Below, piece by piece: positions 41,190 to 50,380 of a DNA stretch of 55,930 nucleotides (its first letter is position 1; each line of letters begins with the position of its first letter). Source of the stretch: Cyanobacteria bacterium QS_8_64_29 (GTDB lineage Bacteria > Cyanobacteriota > Cyanobacteriia > Cyanobacteriales > Rubidibacteraceae); NCBI GenBank assembly GCA_003022125.1, contig PXQH01000049.1, forward strand, positions 1-55,930, in the 5' to 3' direction. Made by a program: the position numbers and the translations under genes. Under the pieces are notes generated by a model. That model was not told the DNA's origin and made no database searches. It worked only from the letters and a program-made list of their open reading frames with translations.

Positions 41190-41767
41190 GCGTAGAGTCG
41201 GTGGCGGCGGATGTAAGCCTCAACCGGGTCCGCAACGGCCCCGGCCGCCTGCTGCTCGCGGTAGGCGGTCGAGGAAACGGCGGGCACTTGGAAGGGAGCT
41301 GCCTCGGGCTGGCCGCCCAAGCGCCGGATGGCCTCGAAATCGTGCGCCGTCATGGGATAGCCCGGGCGCGGGACCACCAACAATCGCACGGCGCGCAACA
41401 GCTGCCGGCTGGCGTACCATTGCGGGATTTGGCCCACCAGATCGGAGCCCACAACCAGCGTCAAGGCGGCGCTCGGCCCCCAACGGGCGCGCGCCCGGCA
41501 GAGGGTTTCCCAGGTGCGCGGGCTGCTCAGCTCCTGATGCAGGCCCACGTTGGCTTGGGGAATGTTGACACTGGCGATCGCCAGCTGCAGCATGCACGTG
41601 CGGTGCTCGATGGCGGTCTGTTGCGGTTTGAATGGGTTGTCCGAGGCCCAGACGGCCACCCAGTCAAAGCGGCGCGCCAACTGCGACAGGATGGCGCCGT
41701 GGGCGAGGGTGGGCGGATCGGCGCTCGTGCCGAACAGGGCGATGGCGCGAGCGTTGCCCTCAACCAT
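41165..41767 (-). CDS. nadD: Nicotinate-nucleotide adenylyltransferase
   Basis: A 200-residue nucleotidylyltransferase. The adenylyl-binding start ALFGTSADPPTLAHGAIL contains the expected GTSADPPTLAH variant of GxFDPxHxGH, and SSTAYRE near the C-terminus matches the ISSTxIR motif. It adenylates nicotinate mononucleotide. The ATG at 41767 overlaps the pncB stop by 8 bp and its end overlaps nrtR by 25 bp, so translation is probably coupled. The longer open frame upstream is not homologous. Confidence 0.9.
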   Translation of the reverse strand: MVEGNARAIALFGTSADPPTLAHGAILSQLARRFDWVAVWASDNPFKPQQTAIEHRTCMLQLAIASVNIPQANVGLHQELSSPRTWETLCRARARWGPSAALTLVVGSDLVGQIPQWYASRQLLRAVRLLVVPRPGYPMTAHDFEAIRRLGGQPEAAPFQVPAVSSTAYREQQAAGAVADPVEAYIRRHRLYACQNVAST

Positions 41768-43121
41768 GCTCTCCGCGCGCCCGGGCAGCGCGATCGAGCT
41801 GCTGTAGCGCAGGCGAGATCGCCACCGGCAGCGGGACTGGCGACTGTAGGCGGCGGGCCGAGAGTGGCAGCTGCGCCACCTCACTTCGGACGCGCTGCTG
41901 GATGGCCTGGAGCGATTCGGCCGCGCGCGTTCGCTCGCCGCCAGCCATGACGCACTCCAAAAGCGCGCGCTCGCCCGTTTGGGGGGGCTCCTCAGCCGTT
42001 CCCAGGCGGTCGGCAGCCGCGCCATCACCATCCCAGCGCCGCAAGATTTGCTTGCGCCCGGCGTGGGTTTCCTTGTCGCTGGATTGCTTGAGGGTGGGTT
42101 CGCCGCCGATGTCCACCAGTTTGTAAACGCCATTGACCGGCGATCCCGTCACCAACTGCGTGCCGATGCCGTAGCCGTCAATGGCGGCTTGGGCACGCAC
42201 CAGCCCCTCGACCTCGTGCTCGTCCAAATCGCCGCTGGCGAAAATGGCGGTCTCGGGGAGCAGCGATCGCACCTGTTGCGAGAGCGCGGCGATATCGCCC
42301 GAGTCGATGCGCACGCCGCGCACTTGCATCTGGCCCTGCTGGACCCAGCGGGCCAAGCGGCGGGCGGCTGCCACCGTATCGTAGGTATCGATCAGCAGCG
42401 GCGCCTGGGGAAAGTAGCGGTGGAAGGCGGCAAAGGCCTCGTCCTCGCCCCCGCGCAGGGTTCCGATTGCCATCACCAGCGAGTGCGCCATCGTCCCGCT
42501 GGGTTGGCGTCCCAATTGCAGGGCGGCCAGAATGTTGGAGGTGGCATCCAACCCGGCCGCTAGCGCCGCGCGGGCCGCCCAGAGCGAGGCCTGGGGGCTG
42601 AAGGCGCGCCGCGTGCCAAACTCCAAAAGCCGAGCGCCCTCACCTGCCGCTTCCCGCAGGCGAGCGGCGCGCGTTGCCACTAAGGTTTGGTAATTAATGG
42701 CATTGAGCAGGTACGTCTCGGCGAGCTGCGCCTGCCAGAGCGGTGCTTCCACGCGCAGGATGGGCTCGCTGGCACCCACGGGCGTGCCTTCCGGGACGGC
42801 CCAGACATCGCCGCTGAAGCTCCCTTCGGCCAGCAGCGACCAGAAGCCCTCGGGGGCGTTCTCGAACAGCCCCGTCGCTTGCAGGGCCTCGATCTGCTGC
42901 GGGGAAAACCACCACTGCTGCAGGTAGGCCAGGCCTTGCTCGAGCCCCATGGCAACGAGGTAGCCGCAGTCTGGCGGCAGGTGCCGCGCGAACAGCTCAA
43001 AGCTCGCCCGCTGCTGGTGCACCCCCTCGCCTGCGTAGCAGGCGGCCATCGTCAGCTGATAGAGGTCGGTGAGCAGGCTGTAGTCCTGCGGGGCTAGCGT
43101 CAGGTCGGCGCTCTCGGGCAT
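41760..43121 (-). CDS. pncB: Nicotinate phosphoribosyltransferase
   Basis: 453 residues from the ATG at 43121 (MPESADLTLAPQDYSLLTDLYQLTM). Conserved NAPRT segments: SLLTDLYQLTMAACY, EFGTRRAFSP, GTMAHSLVMA, LIDTYDTVAAARR, RIDSGDIAALSQQVR, ASGDLDEHEV and GYGIGTQLVTG. It makes nicotinate mononucleotide from nicotinate and PRPP (salvage). It is the first gene of the NAD operon and has a TATAAT -10 within the candidate operator at 43161-43182. Confidence 0.93.
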   Translation of the reverse strand: MPESADLTLAPQDYSLLTDLYQLTMAACYAGEGVHQQRASFELFARHLPPDCGYLVAMGLEQGLAYLQQWWFSPQQIEALQATGLFENAPEGFWSLLAEGSFSGDVWAVPEGTPVGASEPILRVEAPLWQAQLAETYLLNAINYQTLVATRAARLREAAGEGARLLEFGTRRAFSPQASLWAARAALAAGLDATSNILAALQLGRQPSGTMAHSLVMAIGTLRGGEDEAFAAFHRYFPQAPLLIDTYDTVAAARRLARWVQQGQMQVRGVRIDSGDIAALSQQVRSLLPETAIFASGDLDEHEVEGLVRAQAAIDGYGIGTQLVTGSPVNGVYKLVDIGGEPTLKQSSDKETHAGRKQILRRWDGDGAAADRLGTAEEPPQTGERALLECVMAGGERTRAAESLQAIQQRVRSEVAQLPLSARRLQSPVPLPVAISPALQQLDRAARARGEHG

Positions 43122-43160
43122 GAAGCGGACGGCGGCTTGGGGCCGCACGGAACTGCCCCC

Positions 43161-43182
43161 AATTATAGTGCTGCTTACCAAA
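43161..43182 (-). promoter_or_regulatory. Promoter/operator of the NAD operon, matching the nadA upstream motif
   Basis: On the minus strand it begins TTTGGTA, then AGCAG, CAC and TATAATT; TATAAT (43162-43167) is a perfect -10. The motif aligns with the one before nadA at 1203-1224 at about 16 of 22 positions with identical spacing. No good -35 is seen 17 bp upstream. It is a candidate NrtR binding site overlapping the promoter. Confidence 0.5.
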
Positions 43183-43195
43183 AAGCGCGCTCGCT

Positions 43196-44278
43196 TTAGA
43201 AGGACGCCGCGCTCAGCTCGGTCGTCCTGGCCCCACTGGGCGGGGCGTACAGCTCGCCGGCCCGCTCGAGCGATAGCCGCGAGGTCACTCCCAGCGTCAG
43301 CGGCGAGCGCCAACCGCGCTCGAAGCGCTCGGCAGCCGCGCAGCCGATCATGGCGGCGTTGTCCGTGCAGAGGGCCAGCGGCGGAAACAAAACGCGCAAC
43401 GGCTGGGACTGGGCCGCCGCTTGCAGCTGCTGCCGCAGGCCGCTGTTGGCCGCAACGCCGCCGCCCACTGCGATCGTGCCGATGCCGCAGTCGCGGGCCG
43501 CTGCAATGGTGCGCCGCGTCAGGGCCCGCGCTACCGTTGCTTGGAAGCTGGCAGCCAGATCGGCGACCGGGAGCGGCCCTTGCGCTTCGAGTTGCTGCGT
43601 TAAGCGCAGCACAGCGGTTTTTAAGCCGCTGAAGCTGCAGTCGTAGGGATGGTAGCCCCCCTGGCGGGCCGAGACTTTGCCCTCTGGGAGATCGAATGCC
43701 GCTGGGTTGCCGGTGCGCGCCGCGCGCTCGATGGCCGGTCCGCCCGGATAGCCCAGCCCCAACAGCCGCGCGACCTTGTCGAAGGCCTCACCGACGGCAT
43801 CGTCGCGGGTCATGCCCAGCAGCTCGTAGCTGCCGCAGTCGCGGACGCGGATCGTGCTGGTGTGCCCGCCCGAGACCAACAGGCAGATGAAGGGGGGCTG
43901 CAACTGCGGCTCGCTCAGGTAGTGGGCGCAGATGTGGCCCTCCAAGTGGTGGATGCCCAAAAACGGCTTGTCGTGGAGCACAGCCAGCGTTTTGGCGGCG
44001 TTGAGCCCCACCATGAGAGCGCCTGTCAGTCCCGGGGCGCAAGTGACCGCAACGCCGTCGATCGCCGCCCAATCGCAACCTGCTTGGGCGAAGGCGCGTT
44101 CGATGCAGGGCGCGATCACGTCCAGGTGCTTTCGGGCGGCTACTTCCGGGACGATGCCCCCATAGGCGCGATGGACCTCAGCTTGGGAGGCAACAATGTT
44201 GCTACAAATTTGACGATTTTTAACAATCGCAGCGGCCGTCTCATCGCAGCTCGTCTCAATTGCTAGTATTGTCGCCAT
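43196..44278 (-). CDS. tsaD: tRNA N6-threonylcarbamoyladenosine transferase TsaD
   Basis: 360 residues from the ATG at 44278 ([19 protein letters not shown]). TsaD transfers threonylcarbamoyl to A37 of ANN-decoding tRNAs. ASKHA-fold motifs: [12 protein letters not shown], the metal-binding [20 protein letters not shown] and [13 protein letters not shown]. Length is normal. It is divergent from psaF with a 154 bp spacer. Confidence 0.95.
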   Translation of the reverse strand: MATILAIETSCDETAAAIVKNRQICSNIVASQAEVHRAYGGIVPEVAARKHLDVIAPCIERAFAQAGCDWAAIDGVAVTCAPGLTGALMVGLNAAKTLAVLHDKPFLGIHHLEGHICAHYLSEPQLQPPFICLLVSGGHTSTIRVRDCGSYELLGMTRDDAVGEAFDKVARLLGLGYPGGPAIERAARTGNPAAFDLPEGKVSARQGGYHPYDCSFSGLKTAVLRLTQQLEAQGPLPVADLAASFQATVARALTRRTIAAARDCGIGTIAVGGGVAANSGLRQQLQAAAQSQPLRVLFPPLALCTDNAAMIGCAAAERFERGWRSPLTLGVTSRLSLERAGELYAPPSGARTTELSAASF

Positions 44279-44432
44279 TGTTGTTAAGAATCTTGTTGCC
44301 GAAACAGCGCCCAACTGCGAGCTTTACTCGGATCGCGCGCGGGCGTTACCATACATTGAGACAGCATCTTAGCGCCTGCCAGTTTGCCCATCGTGTACCG
44401 GTAGCGAAGACATACGAACGAGGACTGATCCT

Positions 44433-44939
44433 ATGAAACGACTGCTTGCCTTAGCGTTGGTAGCTGTATTGTGGCTTGGCTTCGTGCCGGCTGCCAGCGC
44501 CCAACAACCGCAACAGCAAGGGCAGCTCGTGCGCTGCAGCGAATCGGAGGCTTTTCAAAAGCGCGCCCAGAACTTCCGCAATACCACCGCCGATCCGCAA
44601 TCGGGTCAAAAGCGCGCCCAGCGCTACTCCCAGGCGTTGTGCGGTCCGGAAGGGTTGCCGCATTTGGTCGTTGACGGCCGCCTGGATCGGGCTGGGGACT
44701 TTCTCATTCCCAGCATCCTGTTTCTCTACATTGCCGGCTGGATCGGCTGGGTCGGCCGCGCTTACCTCAACGACATCAAGCAGGACAAAAACCCCGAACA
44801 GAAAGAGATCGTCATCGACGTTCCGAGGGCAGCGCGGTTCATGCTGAACGGCTTTGCCTGGCCCGTTGCTGCTGTTAAGGAGTTGCTCTCCGGCCAGCTG
44901 ACAGCCAAAGAAACCGACATTCCAATCATGCCGCGCTAG
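44433..44939 (+). CDS. psaF: Photosystem I subunit III (PsaF)
   Basis: 168 residues: a signal peptide ([17 protein letters not shown], cleaved after ASA), a lumenal domain beginning [15 protein letters not shown] with the conserved Cys pair, then a transmembrane segment around [20 protein letters not shown] and a stromal end. In cyanobacteria PsaF is a peripheral PSI subunit near the plastocyanin/cytochrome c6 docking side. It is followed after 31 bp by psaJ, the standard cyanobacterial pair. A possible promoter (TTTACT, 18 bp, TACCAT) lies in the tsaD spacer. Confidence 0.96.
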   Translation: MKRLLALALVAVLWLGFVPAASAQQPQQQGQLVRCSESEAFQKRAQNFRNTTADPQSGQKRAQRYSQALCGPEGLPHLVVDGRLDRAGDFLIPSILFLYIAGWIGWVGRAYLNDIKQDKNPEQKEIVIDVPRAARFMLNGFAWPVAAVKELLSGQLTAKETDIPIMPR

Positions 44940-44970
44940 CGAGGCGTTCGCGAGCAAGGAGGCGAGTACC

Positions 44971-45099
44971 ATGCAAAATCTAGGTGGCTTTTTCTCAACA
45001 GCCCCCGTACTGCTAACGGCCATGATGGCCGTGACGGCCGGGCTGCTAATCGAGTTCAACCGTTTCTTCCCCGACCTGCTTTTCCATCCCATGCCCTAA
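44971..45099 (+). CDS. psaJ: Photosystem I subunit IX (PsaJ)
   Basis: A 42-residue one-helix protein starting [19 protein letters not shown] and ending [13 protein letters not shown], the typical PsaJ layout with the conserved [10 protein letters not shown] segment after the helix. It contacts PsaF in photosystem I. An AAGGAGG ribosome site precedes the ATG. It is too short for many gene callers. Confidence 0.95.
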   Translation: MQNLGGFFSTAPVLLTAMMAVTAGLLIEFNRFFPDLLFHPMP

Positions 45100-45125
45100 A
45101 CGGCAAGCCCCAAAGCCATGCCTGC

Positions 45126-45156
45126 GCCCGCAACTGCGAACGGTTGCGGGCCTTTT
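45126..45156 (+). terminator. Rho-independent terminator of psaF-psaJ
   Basis: GCCCGCAAC and GTTGCGGGC pair perfectly (9 bp) around TGCGAACG and are followed by CTTTT, 26 bp after the psaJ stop. Confidence 0.8.
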
Positions 45157-45166
45157 AGCAGCTCAG

Positions 45167-45300
45167 CCCAGCCCCAAATCCCAGCATCGCGCTCTGGCTG
45201 CGGTGGCTCAGCCGCACGGGCAGCAGGACCGGCAGGGCCCCCACCGCCGTTGCCAGGCCATGAGCAGGCCGGCCGCTGTACCGGCCAGGATGGGCGTCAT
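45167..45300 (-). pseudogene. Remnant of a ZIP-family metal transporter (N-terminus)
   Basis: From the ATG at 45300 the frame reads MTPILAGTAAGLLMA, then a small frameshift near 45256-45262, then GLATAVGALPVLLPVRLS, and then SHRSQSAMLGFGAG before a stop. This closely follows the first helix and loop of ZIP transporters (GLATALGALPVL...LLGFAAGVML) but ends after about 48 codons. The ATG overlaps the hydrolase stop (ATGA), so the two genes were once coupled. It is too short for a functional protein. Assignment is from pattern memory. Confidence 0.5.
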
Positions 45301-46207
45301 GGCGACTGCGATCGCAAGCTCAGCGTGCGCTGCAGCCAATCCAGCAAGCAAGCGTTGACCCGCTCGGGGCACTCGTCATGGCAGCAGTGGCCGGCTCCCG
45401 CAGTGGTTTGAAAGGTTACATCCGCGCGTCGCTCGCTCAACTCGCGGTAGTGGTGGGCGCTACTGATGGGCGTCCACGGATCGGCATCGCCCCAGAGCAC
45501 CAGCAATGGCGCGCGCACGCGGGGTAGGAGCTCGCTGGGCTTGGGGCCCGGTGGTGCGGCCAAAACGGAAGCAAAAACCTGCTGGGCGCCCGGATAGCAG
45601 GCCGGACGGCGGATGAGCTCGACCAGTTCGTCGGTGACAGCGTCGCGATCGCCGTAAACTTGTTGCAGCGTTCGGCGAATGTGCCCGGGCTGCCGGATGC
45701 GATCGAACAGCAGCGGCCCCACCAGCGGCGCGTTGGCCAGCCAGCTAAAGCCGCGCATGGCGAGCCCGAGCGGCCAGCTCAGCTCTTCGGGGCGGTGGCT
45801 GAGCCCACCAGCACAGTTGATCGGCACGCCCCCCCTGCCACCACGTGTGGCTGGTGGGTCATAACGCTCAGCGCAATCAGTCCGCCGATGGAGTTGCCGA
45901 CCCAAATCGCCGGCTCCCCTATCTGGGCTTGCCAAAAATCGACCAGCAACTGCTGCCACAGCTCGATGCTGTAGGCGCGCTTGGGCTTGGCCGAGCCACC
46001 GAATCCCAACAGGTCGATGGCGTAGGTCCGATAGCCAGCGCGCGCCAGAACCGGCTGGTTCTTGCGCCAATGCTCGCTCGAGGCCCCAAAGCCGTGAACG
46101 AGCACCACGGGCGGGCCTTGCCCCCCAACAGTGTAGCGAATGTCGCATCCCTGCCAGCGCCAGCTCGCGGCCATTAGGGCAGGCGTTGTTGCCGGTGCGC
46201 TCGCCAT
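45297..46207 (-). pseudogene. Alpha/beta hydrolase split by a G7-tract frameshift
   Basis: Start ATG at 46207. The first frame gives VVLVHGFGASSEHWRKN (oxyanion region), IDLLGFGGSAKP and the nucleophile elbow GNSIGG, up to THQPHVVAGG. At 45829-45835 a run of seven C (G7 in the gene) puts the rest in another frame: VPINCAGGL... with the acid region VLWGDADPWTP and catalytic His in TAGAGHCC. Eight or five G would restore one reading frame of about 303 codons. The family includes esterases and chlorophyll-related hydrolases; the substrate is unknown. Alternatives: real pseudogene, slippage-switchable gene, or base-call error. Confidence 0.8.
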
Positions 46208-46349
46208 CTTGACTGGCTCAGCGGCTCGATAGGGCGCCGCTTCATTCTAGCGGTCGCAACCGCCGGCTTGGGGGCATACGCCAGTTAGCGCGGGCGGTCC
46301 ACGTCCTATGTCTTAAAATAGCTACAAGCTTGAAGGAAGCAGGCAATTT

Positions 46350-47447
46350 ATGTCAGTTCTGGCGGCGATCGCGGTGCTAGCGCTCCTGATCGTCATTCAC
46401 GAGTTGGGGCACTTTACGGCCGCGCGCACCCAAGGGATCCGGGTCAGCCGCTTCTCGCTTGGCTTTGGACCGGTGCTCTGGCGGTACCAAGGGGCGCAAA
46501 CCGAGTACGCTGTGCGCGCGCTGCCGCTGGGCGGCTTTGTCGGCTTCCCAGATGGCGACCCCGACAGTGAGGTCGATCCCAGCGATCCCAACTTAATGAA
46601 AAACCGCCCGCTGCTGGATCGCGCCATTGTCATTAGCGCTGGCGTCGTCGCCAATTTTGTCTTTGCCTATTTTTTGTTAGTGGCGCAAGCGAGCGTTGTG
46701 GGCATCCCGGAATCGGACTACGAACCGGGCGTTGCCGTCCCCGAGATCGTCGAGCAGCAGCAATCGCCAGCCGCGCAAGCGGGCTTAGAAGCCGGCGATG
46801 TCATTGTCTCGGTAGAGTCCCAGCGGCTAGGGGAAGGGCGCGACGCCATCCGAGCGCTGCAAGCGCGCATTCAAGCCTCGCCGCAGGAGCCGCTGGCGCT
46901 CACCATCGAGCGCGACGGCCGAACCCGCTCTTTCAGCGTTACCCCGCGCAACGAGGGCGGCGAGGGCAAAATTGGCGTCCTGCTGGCGCCCAACGGCGAC
47001 GTGCAGCGGCGCTACCCCAGCGGTATTGGGGAAGCCCTCTCAGCCGGGGCCGAGCAGTACCAACGCATCGTCAGCCTGACCGCCGAGGGCTTTCGCGAGC
47101 TAGCCGCCAACTTTCGCGAATCGGCCGACCAAGTGGCAGGGCCGATCCGCATCGTCGAGGTGGGCGCCGGCATTGCCGAGTCCGACGCTGGTAGCTTGTT
47201 CCGCTTTGCGGCGCTGATCAGCATCAACCTAGGCATCATCAACATCCTGCCGCTGCCGGTGCTGGATGGCGGTCAGCTGGTCTTTCTGGCCCTGGAAGGC
47301 ATCCGCGGCCGGCCCCTGCCCAGCAAAGTTCAGGAGGGCATCACCCAGACTGGGGTGGTGTTTTTCATCGGCTTGGCCATGTTTTTGATCGTGCGCGATA
47401 CGGCCAACTTGGCCGTGGTTCAGGATCTGCTCCAAAACGACGGCTAG
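46350..47447 (+). CDS. rseP: Site-2 intramembrane metalloprotease RseP
   Basis: A 365-residue M50-family zinc protease. HExxH is in IVIHELGHFTA near residue 18 within the first helix. A single PDZ domain (about residues 125-205, SPAAQAGLEAGDVIVSV) is followed by NILPLPVLDGG near 297 with the third zinc ligand Asp. It cleaves membrane-anchored regulators after a first cut. Complete length. Confidence 0.92.
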   Translation: MSVLAAIAVLALLIVIHELGHFTAARTQGIRVSRFSLGFGPVLWRYQGAQTEYAVRALPLGGFVGFPDGDPDSEVDPSDPNLMKNRPLLDRAIVISAGVVANFVFAYFLLVAQASVVGIPESDYEPGVAVPEIVEQQQSPAAQAGLEAGDVIVSVESQRLGEGRDAIRALQARIQASPQEPLALTIERDGRTRSFSVTPRNEGGEGKIGVLLAPNGDVQRRYPSGIGEALSAGAEQYQRIVSLTAEGFRELAANFRESADQVAGPIRIVEVGAGIAESDAGSLFRFAALISINLGIINILPLPVLDGGQLVFLALEGIRGRPLPSKVQEGITQTGVVFFIGLAMFLIVRDTANLAVVQDLLQNDG

Positions 47448-47450
47448 GCG

Positions 47451-48161
47451 GTGTCAGCAACGCAGGCCCTGACCGCCAAGCAGCGGCGCGCCCGCGCCAT
47501 CCTGGCGCGCTTGGCGCAGCGCTATCCCGAGGCGCGCTGCACGCTCGATTACGAAACGCCGGTGCAGCTGCTGGTAGCCACCATGCTTTCGGCCCAATGC
47601 ACCGACGAGCGCGTCAATCAAGTCACGCCCGAGCTGTTCGCGCGCTACCCTGATGCAGCGGCACTGGCGGCGGCACCGCGCGAAGCGATCGAGGCGGCCA
47701 TCCGCCCAACCGGGTTCTACCGCAACAAGGCCAAACACATTCAAGCCACCTGCGCGGCGCTGACCGAGCGGTTTGGCGGCCAAGTCCCCAATCACATGGA
47801 CGAGCTGCTCGCGCTGCCAGGGGTCGCGCGCAAGACCGCCAACGTCGTCTTGGCCAATGCCTACGGCATCCACCAAGGCGTCACGGTCGACACGCACGTC
47901 AAGCGCCTCAGCCACCGCCTGGGCCTAACGGAGGGCAACACCCCCACCCAGATCGAGCGCGACCTGATGCGCCTGCTGCCGCAGGCCGAGTGGGAGAACT
48001 GGTCCATCCGCTCGATCTACCACGGGCGGGCGGTCTGTCGGGCGCGCCAGCCCCAGTGCCGCGCTTGCCTGCTGGCCTCGCTCTGCCCGGCTGCCGCCCG
48101 CTTCGATCCCAGCCTGCCCGAAGCCGGGACTGCGATTGAGGCCGACGATCCGATAGGATGA
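47451..48161 (+). CDS. nth: Endonuclease III
   Basis: A 236-residue base-excision glycosylase/AP lyase for oxidised pyrimidines. Helix-hairpin-helix LPGVARKTANVVL with catalytic Lys, the VDTHVKR motif with the catalytic Asp, and a C-terminal [4Fe-4S] motif C-x6-C-x2-C-x5-C (CRARQPQCRACLLASLC). It starts with GTG at 47451, 4 bp after the rseP stop, so they probably share a transcript. Confidence 0.95.
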   Translation: MSATQALTAKQRRARAILARLAQRYPEARCTLDYETPVQLLVATMLSAQCTDERVNQVTPELFARYPDAAALAAAPREAIEAAIRPTGFYRNKAKHIQATCAALTERFGGQVPNHMDELLALPGVARKTANVVLANAYGIHQGVTVDTHVKRLSHRLGLTEGNTPTQIERDLMRLLPQAEWENWSIRSIYHGRAVCRARQPQCRACLLASLCPAAARFDPSLPEAGTAIEADDPIG

Positions 48162-48188
48162 GCGATCCGCTGGAACGACGGAGGCTGC

Positions 48189-48491
48189 ATGTCGAAAAAG
48201 AGCGTCCTCGAGCGCGAGCGCAAGCGCCAGCGCATGGCCCAAAAGTACGCTGCCAAGCGCGCGGAGCTCAAGGCGCGATTCAAAAATGCTAGCTCGCAGC
48301 GCGAGAAGCTAGAAATTCACCGCCAGCTGCAGCGGTTGCCGCGCAATAGCGCCCCCTCGCGCGTGCAAAATCGCTGCTGGGTAACCGGACGCTCGCGCGG
48401 CTATTACCGCGATTTTGGCCTCTCGCGCCACGTGCTGCGCGAGTGGGCGCACCGGGGCCTGCTACCCGGTGTGGTCAAATCCAGCTGGTAA
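48189..48491 (+). CDS. rpsN: 30S ribosomal protein S14
   Basis: 100 residues ([16 protein letters not shown] ... [22 protein letters not shown]). This is the long, non-zinc S14 type; the segment [12 protein letters not shown] is diagnostic. It assembles in the 30S head. It lies 28 bp after nth and meets the next gene tail to tail. Confidence 0.96.
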   Translation: MSKKSVLERERKRQRMAQKYAAKRAELKARFKNASSQREKLEIHRQLQRLPRNSAPSRVQNRCWVTGRSRGYYRDFGLSRHVLREWAHRGLLPGVVKSSW

Positions 48492-48496
48492 GCCGC

Positions 48497-48826
48497 TTAC
48501 TGGCCGCAGCAGCGCTCAGTGCCCAAGCGCTCCAGCACCAGATCGCTGACTGCATTGGCGACAGCGCACTCGCCGTAGAAGCTGTCGCTAAAGTCAAACG
48601 CTTGCATCTCCGTCACTAGGGCGAGGACCAGGGCACCGAGCTCGTTCTCGCCCTCAAGGCGCTGGCGGACGAAAATTTGCGCCGCTTGCCGCGCGATTTC
48701 GGCATTGATCGCTTCCGGCAGGAATTCGCGATCGAGCCGCTGCTGCAAGGCTTGGCGCAGCCAGTGGGCTTCTTGCTGCGAATCCTGCAGCGGGGGCAAA
48801 ACGACAGGCTCAATGGCTTGGGACAT
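48497..48826 (-). CDS. Small hypothetical protein
   Basis: 109 residues, predicted mostly helical: WLRQALQQRLDREFLPEAINAEIARQAAQIFVRQRL, then LGALVLALVTEMQAF and an end with CysCys (ERCCGQ). No signal peptide or membrane segment. It looks like a real gene from composition and its neat tail-to-tail fit with rpsN (5 bp), and resembles conserved cyanobacterial unknowns, but I cannot name a family. Confidence 0.6.
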   Translation of the reverse strand: MSQAIEPVVLPPLQDSQQEAHWLRQALQQRLDREFLPEAINAEIARQAAQIFVRQRLEGENELGALVLALVTEMQAFDFSDSFYGECAVANAVSDLVLERLGTERCCGQ

Positions 48827-48927
48827 GGGGGCAAGTCTCGTCTGGGGCTGCCATCAGCCTAACGGATGCCATCGCCGCGCGCATCAGCTGCGGCAGCCTG
48901 AGGGGCAGCAGCCCCCTGTAAGTTGCC

Positions 48928-49503
48928 ATGGCACTCGATGTTGCCACCGTCGTTGCCGGCTACGCCCAAGGCTACTTTCTGATGGCCGATGAGGACGGCG
49001 AGCTGGGCTGGTACGCCAGCCACCGGCGGGCGCTCATGCCGCTGGACGATCGCTTTCGCTACCCGCGCTCGTTGCGCCGCTTCCTGCGCCCGGATCGCTT
49101 CCAGACCGCCATCGATCGCGACTTTGCAGCTGTCTGCCGCGGTTGCGCCGATCGCGAGAGCACCTGGATCTCGCCCGAGCTGCAGCAGGTGTATTGCGCC
49201 CTCCACCAGGCCGGCTGGGCCCACAGCTTCGAGACCTGGCAAGGCGATCGCCTGGCCGGTGGCATCCTAGGCCTGAGCCTGGGTGGCGCTTTTATTGGCG
49301 AGTCGATGTTTCACCGCATCTCCGAAGGCTCCAAGGTGGCGCTGGTCTGGCTGGTGGCGCACCTGCGGGCGCGGGGATTTGAGTTGTTCGACGTGCAAAT
49401 CAACAACTCCCACCTGGCCCGCTTTGGCGCCTACGAGGTTAGCGAGGCAAGCTATTGCGCCCGGCTGCGGCAAGCCCTGGCGCGCCCGTGCCGCTTTAGC
49501 TAG
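48928..49503 (+). CDS. aat: Leucyl/phenylalanyl-tRNA--protein transferase
   Basis: 191 residues of the Aat family ([83 protein letters not shown]). It adds Leu or Phe to N-terminal basic residues, marking proteins for the N-degron/Clp pathway. The N-terminus is a little shorter than the enterobacterial enzyme, as in other cyanobacteria. It overlaps the DUF92 gene tail to tail by 8 bp. Confidence 0.93.
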   Translation: MALDVATVVAGYAQGYFLMADEDGELGWYASHRRALMPLDDRFRYPRSLRRFLRPDRFQTAIDRDFAAVCRGCADRESTWISPELQQVYCALHQAGWAHSFETWQGDRLAGGILGLSLGGAFIGESMFHRISEGSKVALVWLVAHLRARGFELFDVQINNSHLARFGAYEVSEASYCARLRQALARPCRFS

Positions 49504-50242
49504 CGCCCCCACCGCCAGCCAATCCGGCCAGGGCCATGGCCATGGCAGCGCCTATGGCGGTATGGGCAACGTTGACCGCTTCATTGGTCAACCACGCCCA
49601 ACGCTGCTGCAGCGTGGCGCCGATGGCGCTCTCGAGGGTCGTGGCCACCAGTGCGGCCGCCACGCACCACCCCACCCCGACTGCCGCGATCGCGCCTGTG
49701 GCCCAGGCCACCAGGGCAAGGACTGCGGAGGCGACGGCACCGGCCAGGGTGCCCTCCCAGCTAACGGCGCCTTCGGTGCCGGGCGGCACCGGCCGCAAGG
49801 TGGCAGGCGAAAATGTGCGGCGACCGTAGGCCTTGCCCACCTCGCTGGCCGTCGTATCGGCCAGCTTGGTGCTAAAGCTGGCCGCGTAGCCCAAAACGAA
49901 CAGCGCCGACTGCGGCGCGGGAGCAGCCAGCGTGGCCAGCGCGCAGGCAGCGCCGGTTAGGGCCGAGCCCCAGACGTTCTCCGGGCCGCGGGCGCCGGCG
50001 CGGCGCTCGGCAAGACCGGCTGCTTGCTTGCGCGCCATGCCCAGCCGCGTCAGCGCCGAGCCCGCCAGAAAGTAAAACGCCACAATGGCAAAGCCCGGCC
50101 AGCCCAAGCTGCCCCACACCAAGGTGCCCAGCCCCCAGGCGTGTACCAACCCGGCGCGCGTGAGCAACCGGACGGGCGCGATCGCTACCGGCAGCAGCAG
50201 GACCGCAGTCAGCAGGCCGCCAATCAGCCACGGCTCAACCAC
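49496..50242 (-). CDS. DUF92 / TIGR00297 membrane protein (VTE6-like)
   Basis: A 248-residue multi-pass protein starting with GTG at 50242 behind AGGAGG. Hydrophobic helices and the family segment [27 protein letters not shown] are clear. In plants and Synechocystis this family includes phytyl-phosphate kinase (VTE6), which supplies phytyl diphosphate for tocopherol; the same function here is inferred. It is divergent from the small protein at 50381. Confidence 0.85.
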   Translation of the reverse strand: MVEPWLIGGLLTAVLLLPVAIAPVRLLTRAGLVHAWGLGTLVWGSLGWPGFAIVAFYFLAGSALTRLGMARKQAAGLAERRAGARGPENVWGSALTGAACALATLAAPAPQSALFVLGYAASFSTKLADTTASEVGKAYGRRTFSPATLRPVPPGTEGAVSWEGTLAGAVASAVLALVAWATGAIAAVGVGWCVAAALVATTLESAIGATLQQRWAWLTNEAVNVAHTAIGAAMAMALAGLAGGGGAS

Positions 50243-50380
50243 CCATTGCCTCCTGCAACCAAATTGCCCGCCAGCCTAGCATTGCCCCCTGCCATCGCTC
50301 GGATCGAGCCGGGCGCATGGCCGCTAGGATTGAAGGATGCATCCTTTGCTTGACCCAAAATGCTCGTAGGAGGTGGCGCC

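Noticed and set aside
45118-45411. A 97-codon plus-strand frame after psaJ
   Set aside because: Low-complexity Pro/Ala/Gly translation across the terminator and antisense to the ZIP relic and hydrolase; no family features.
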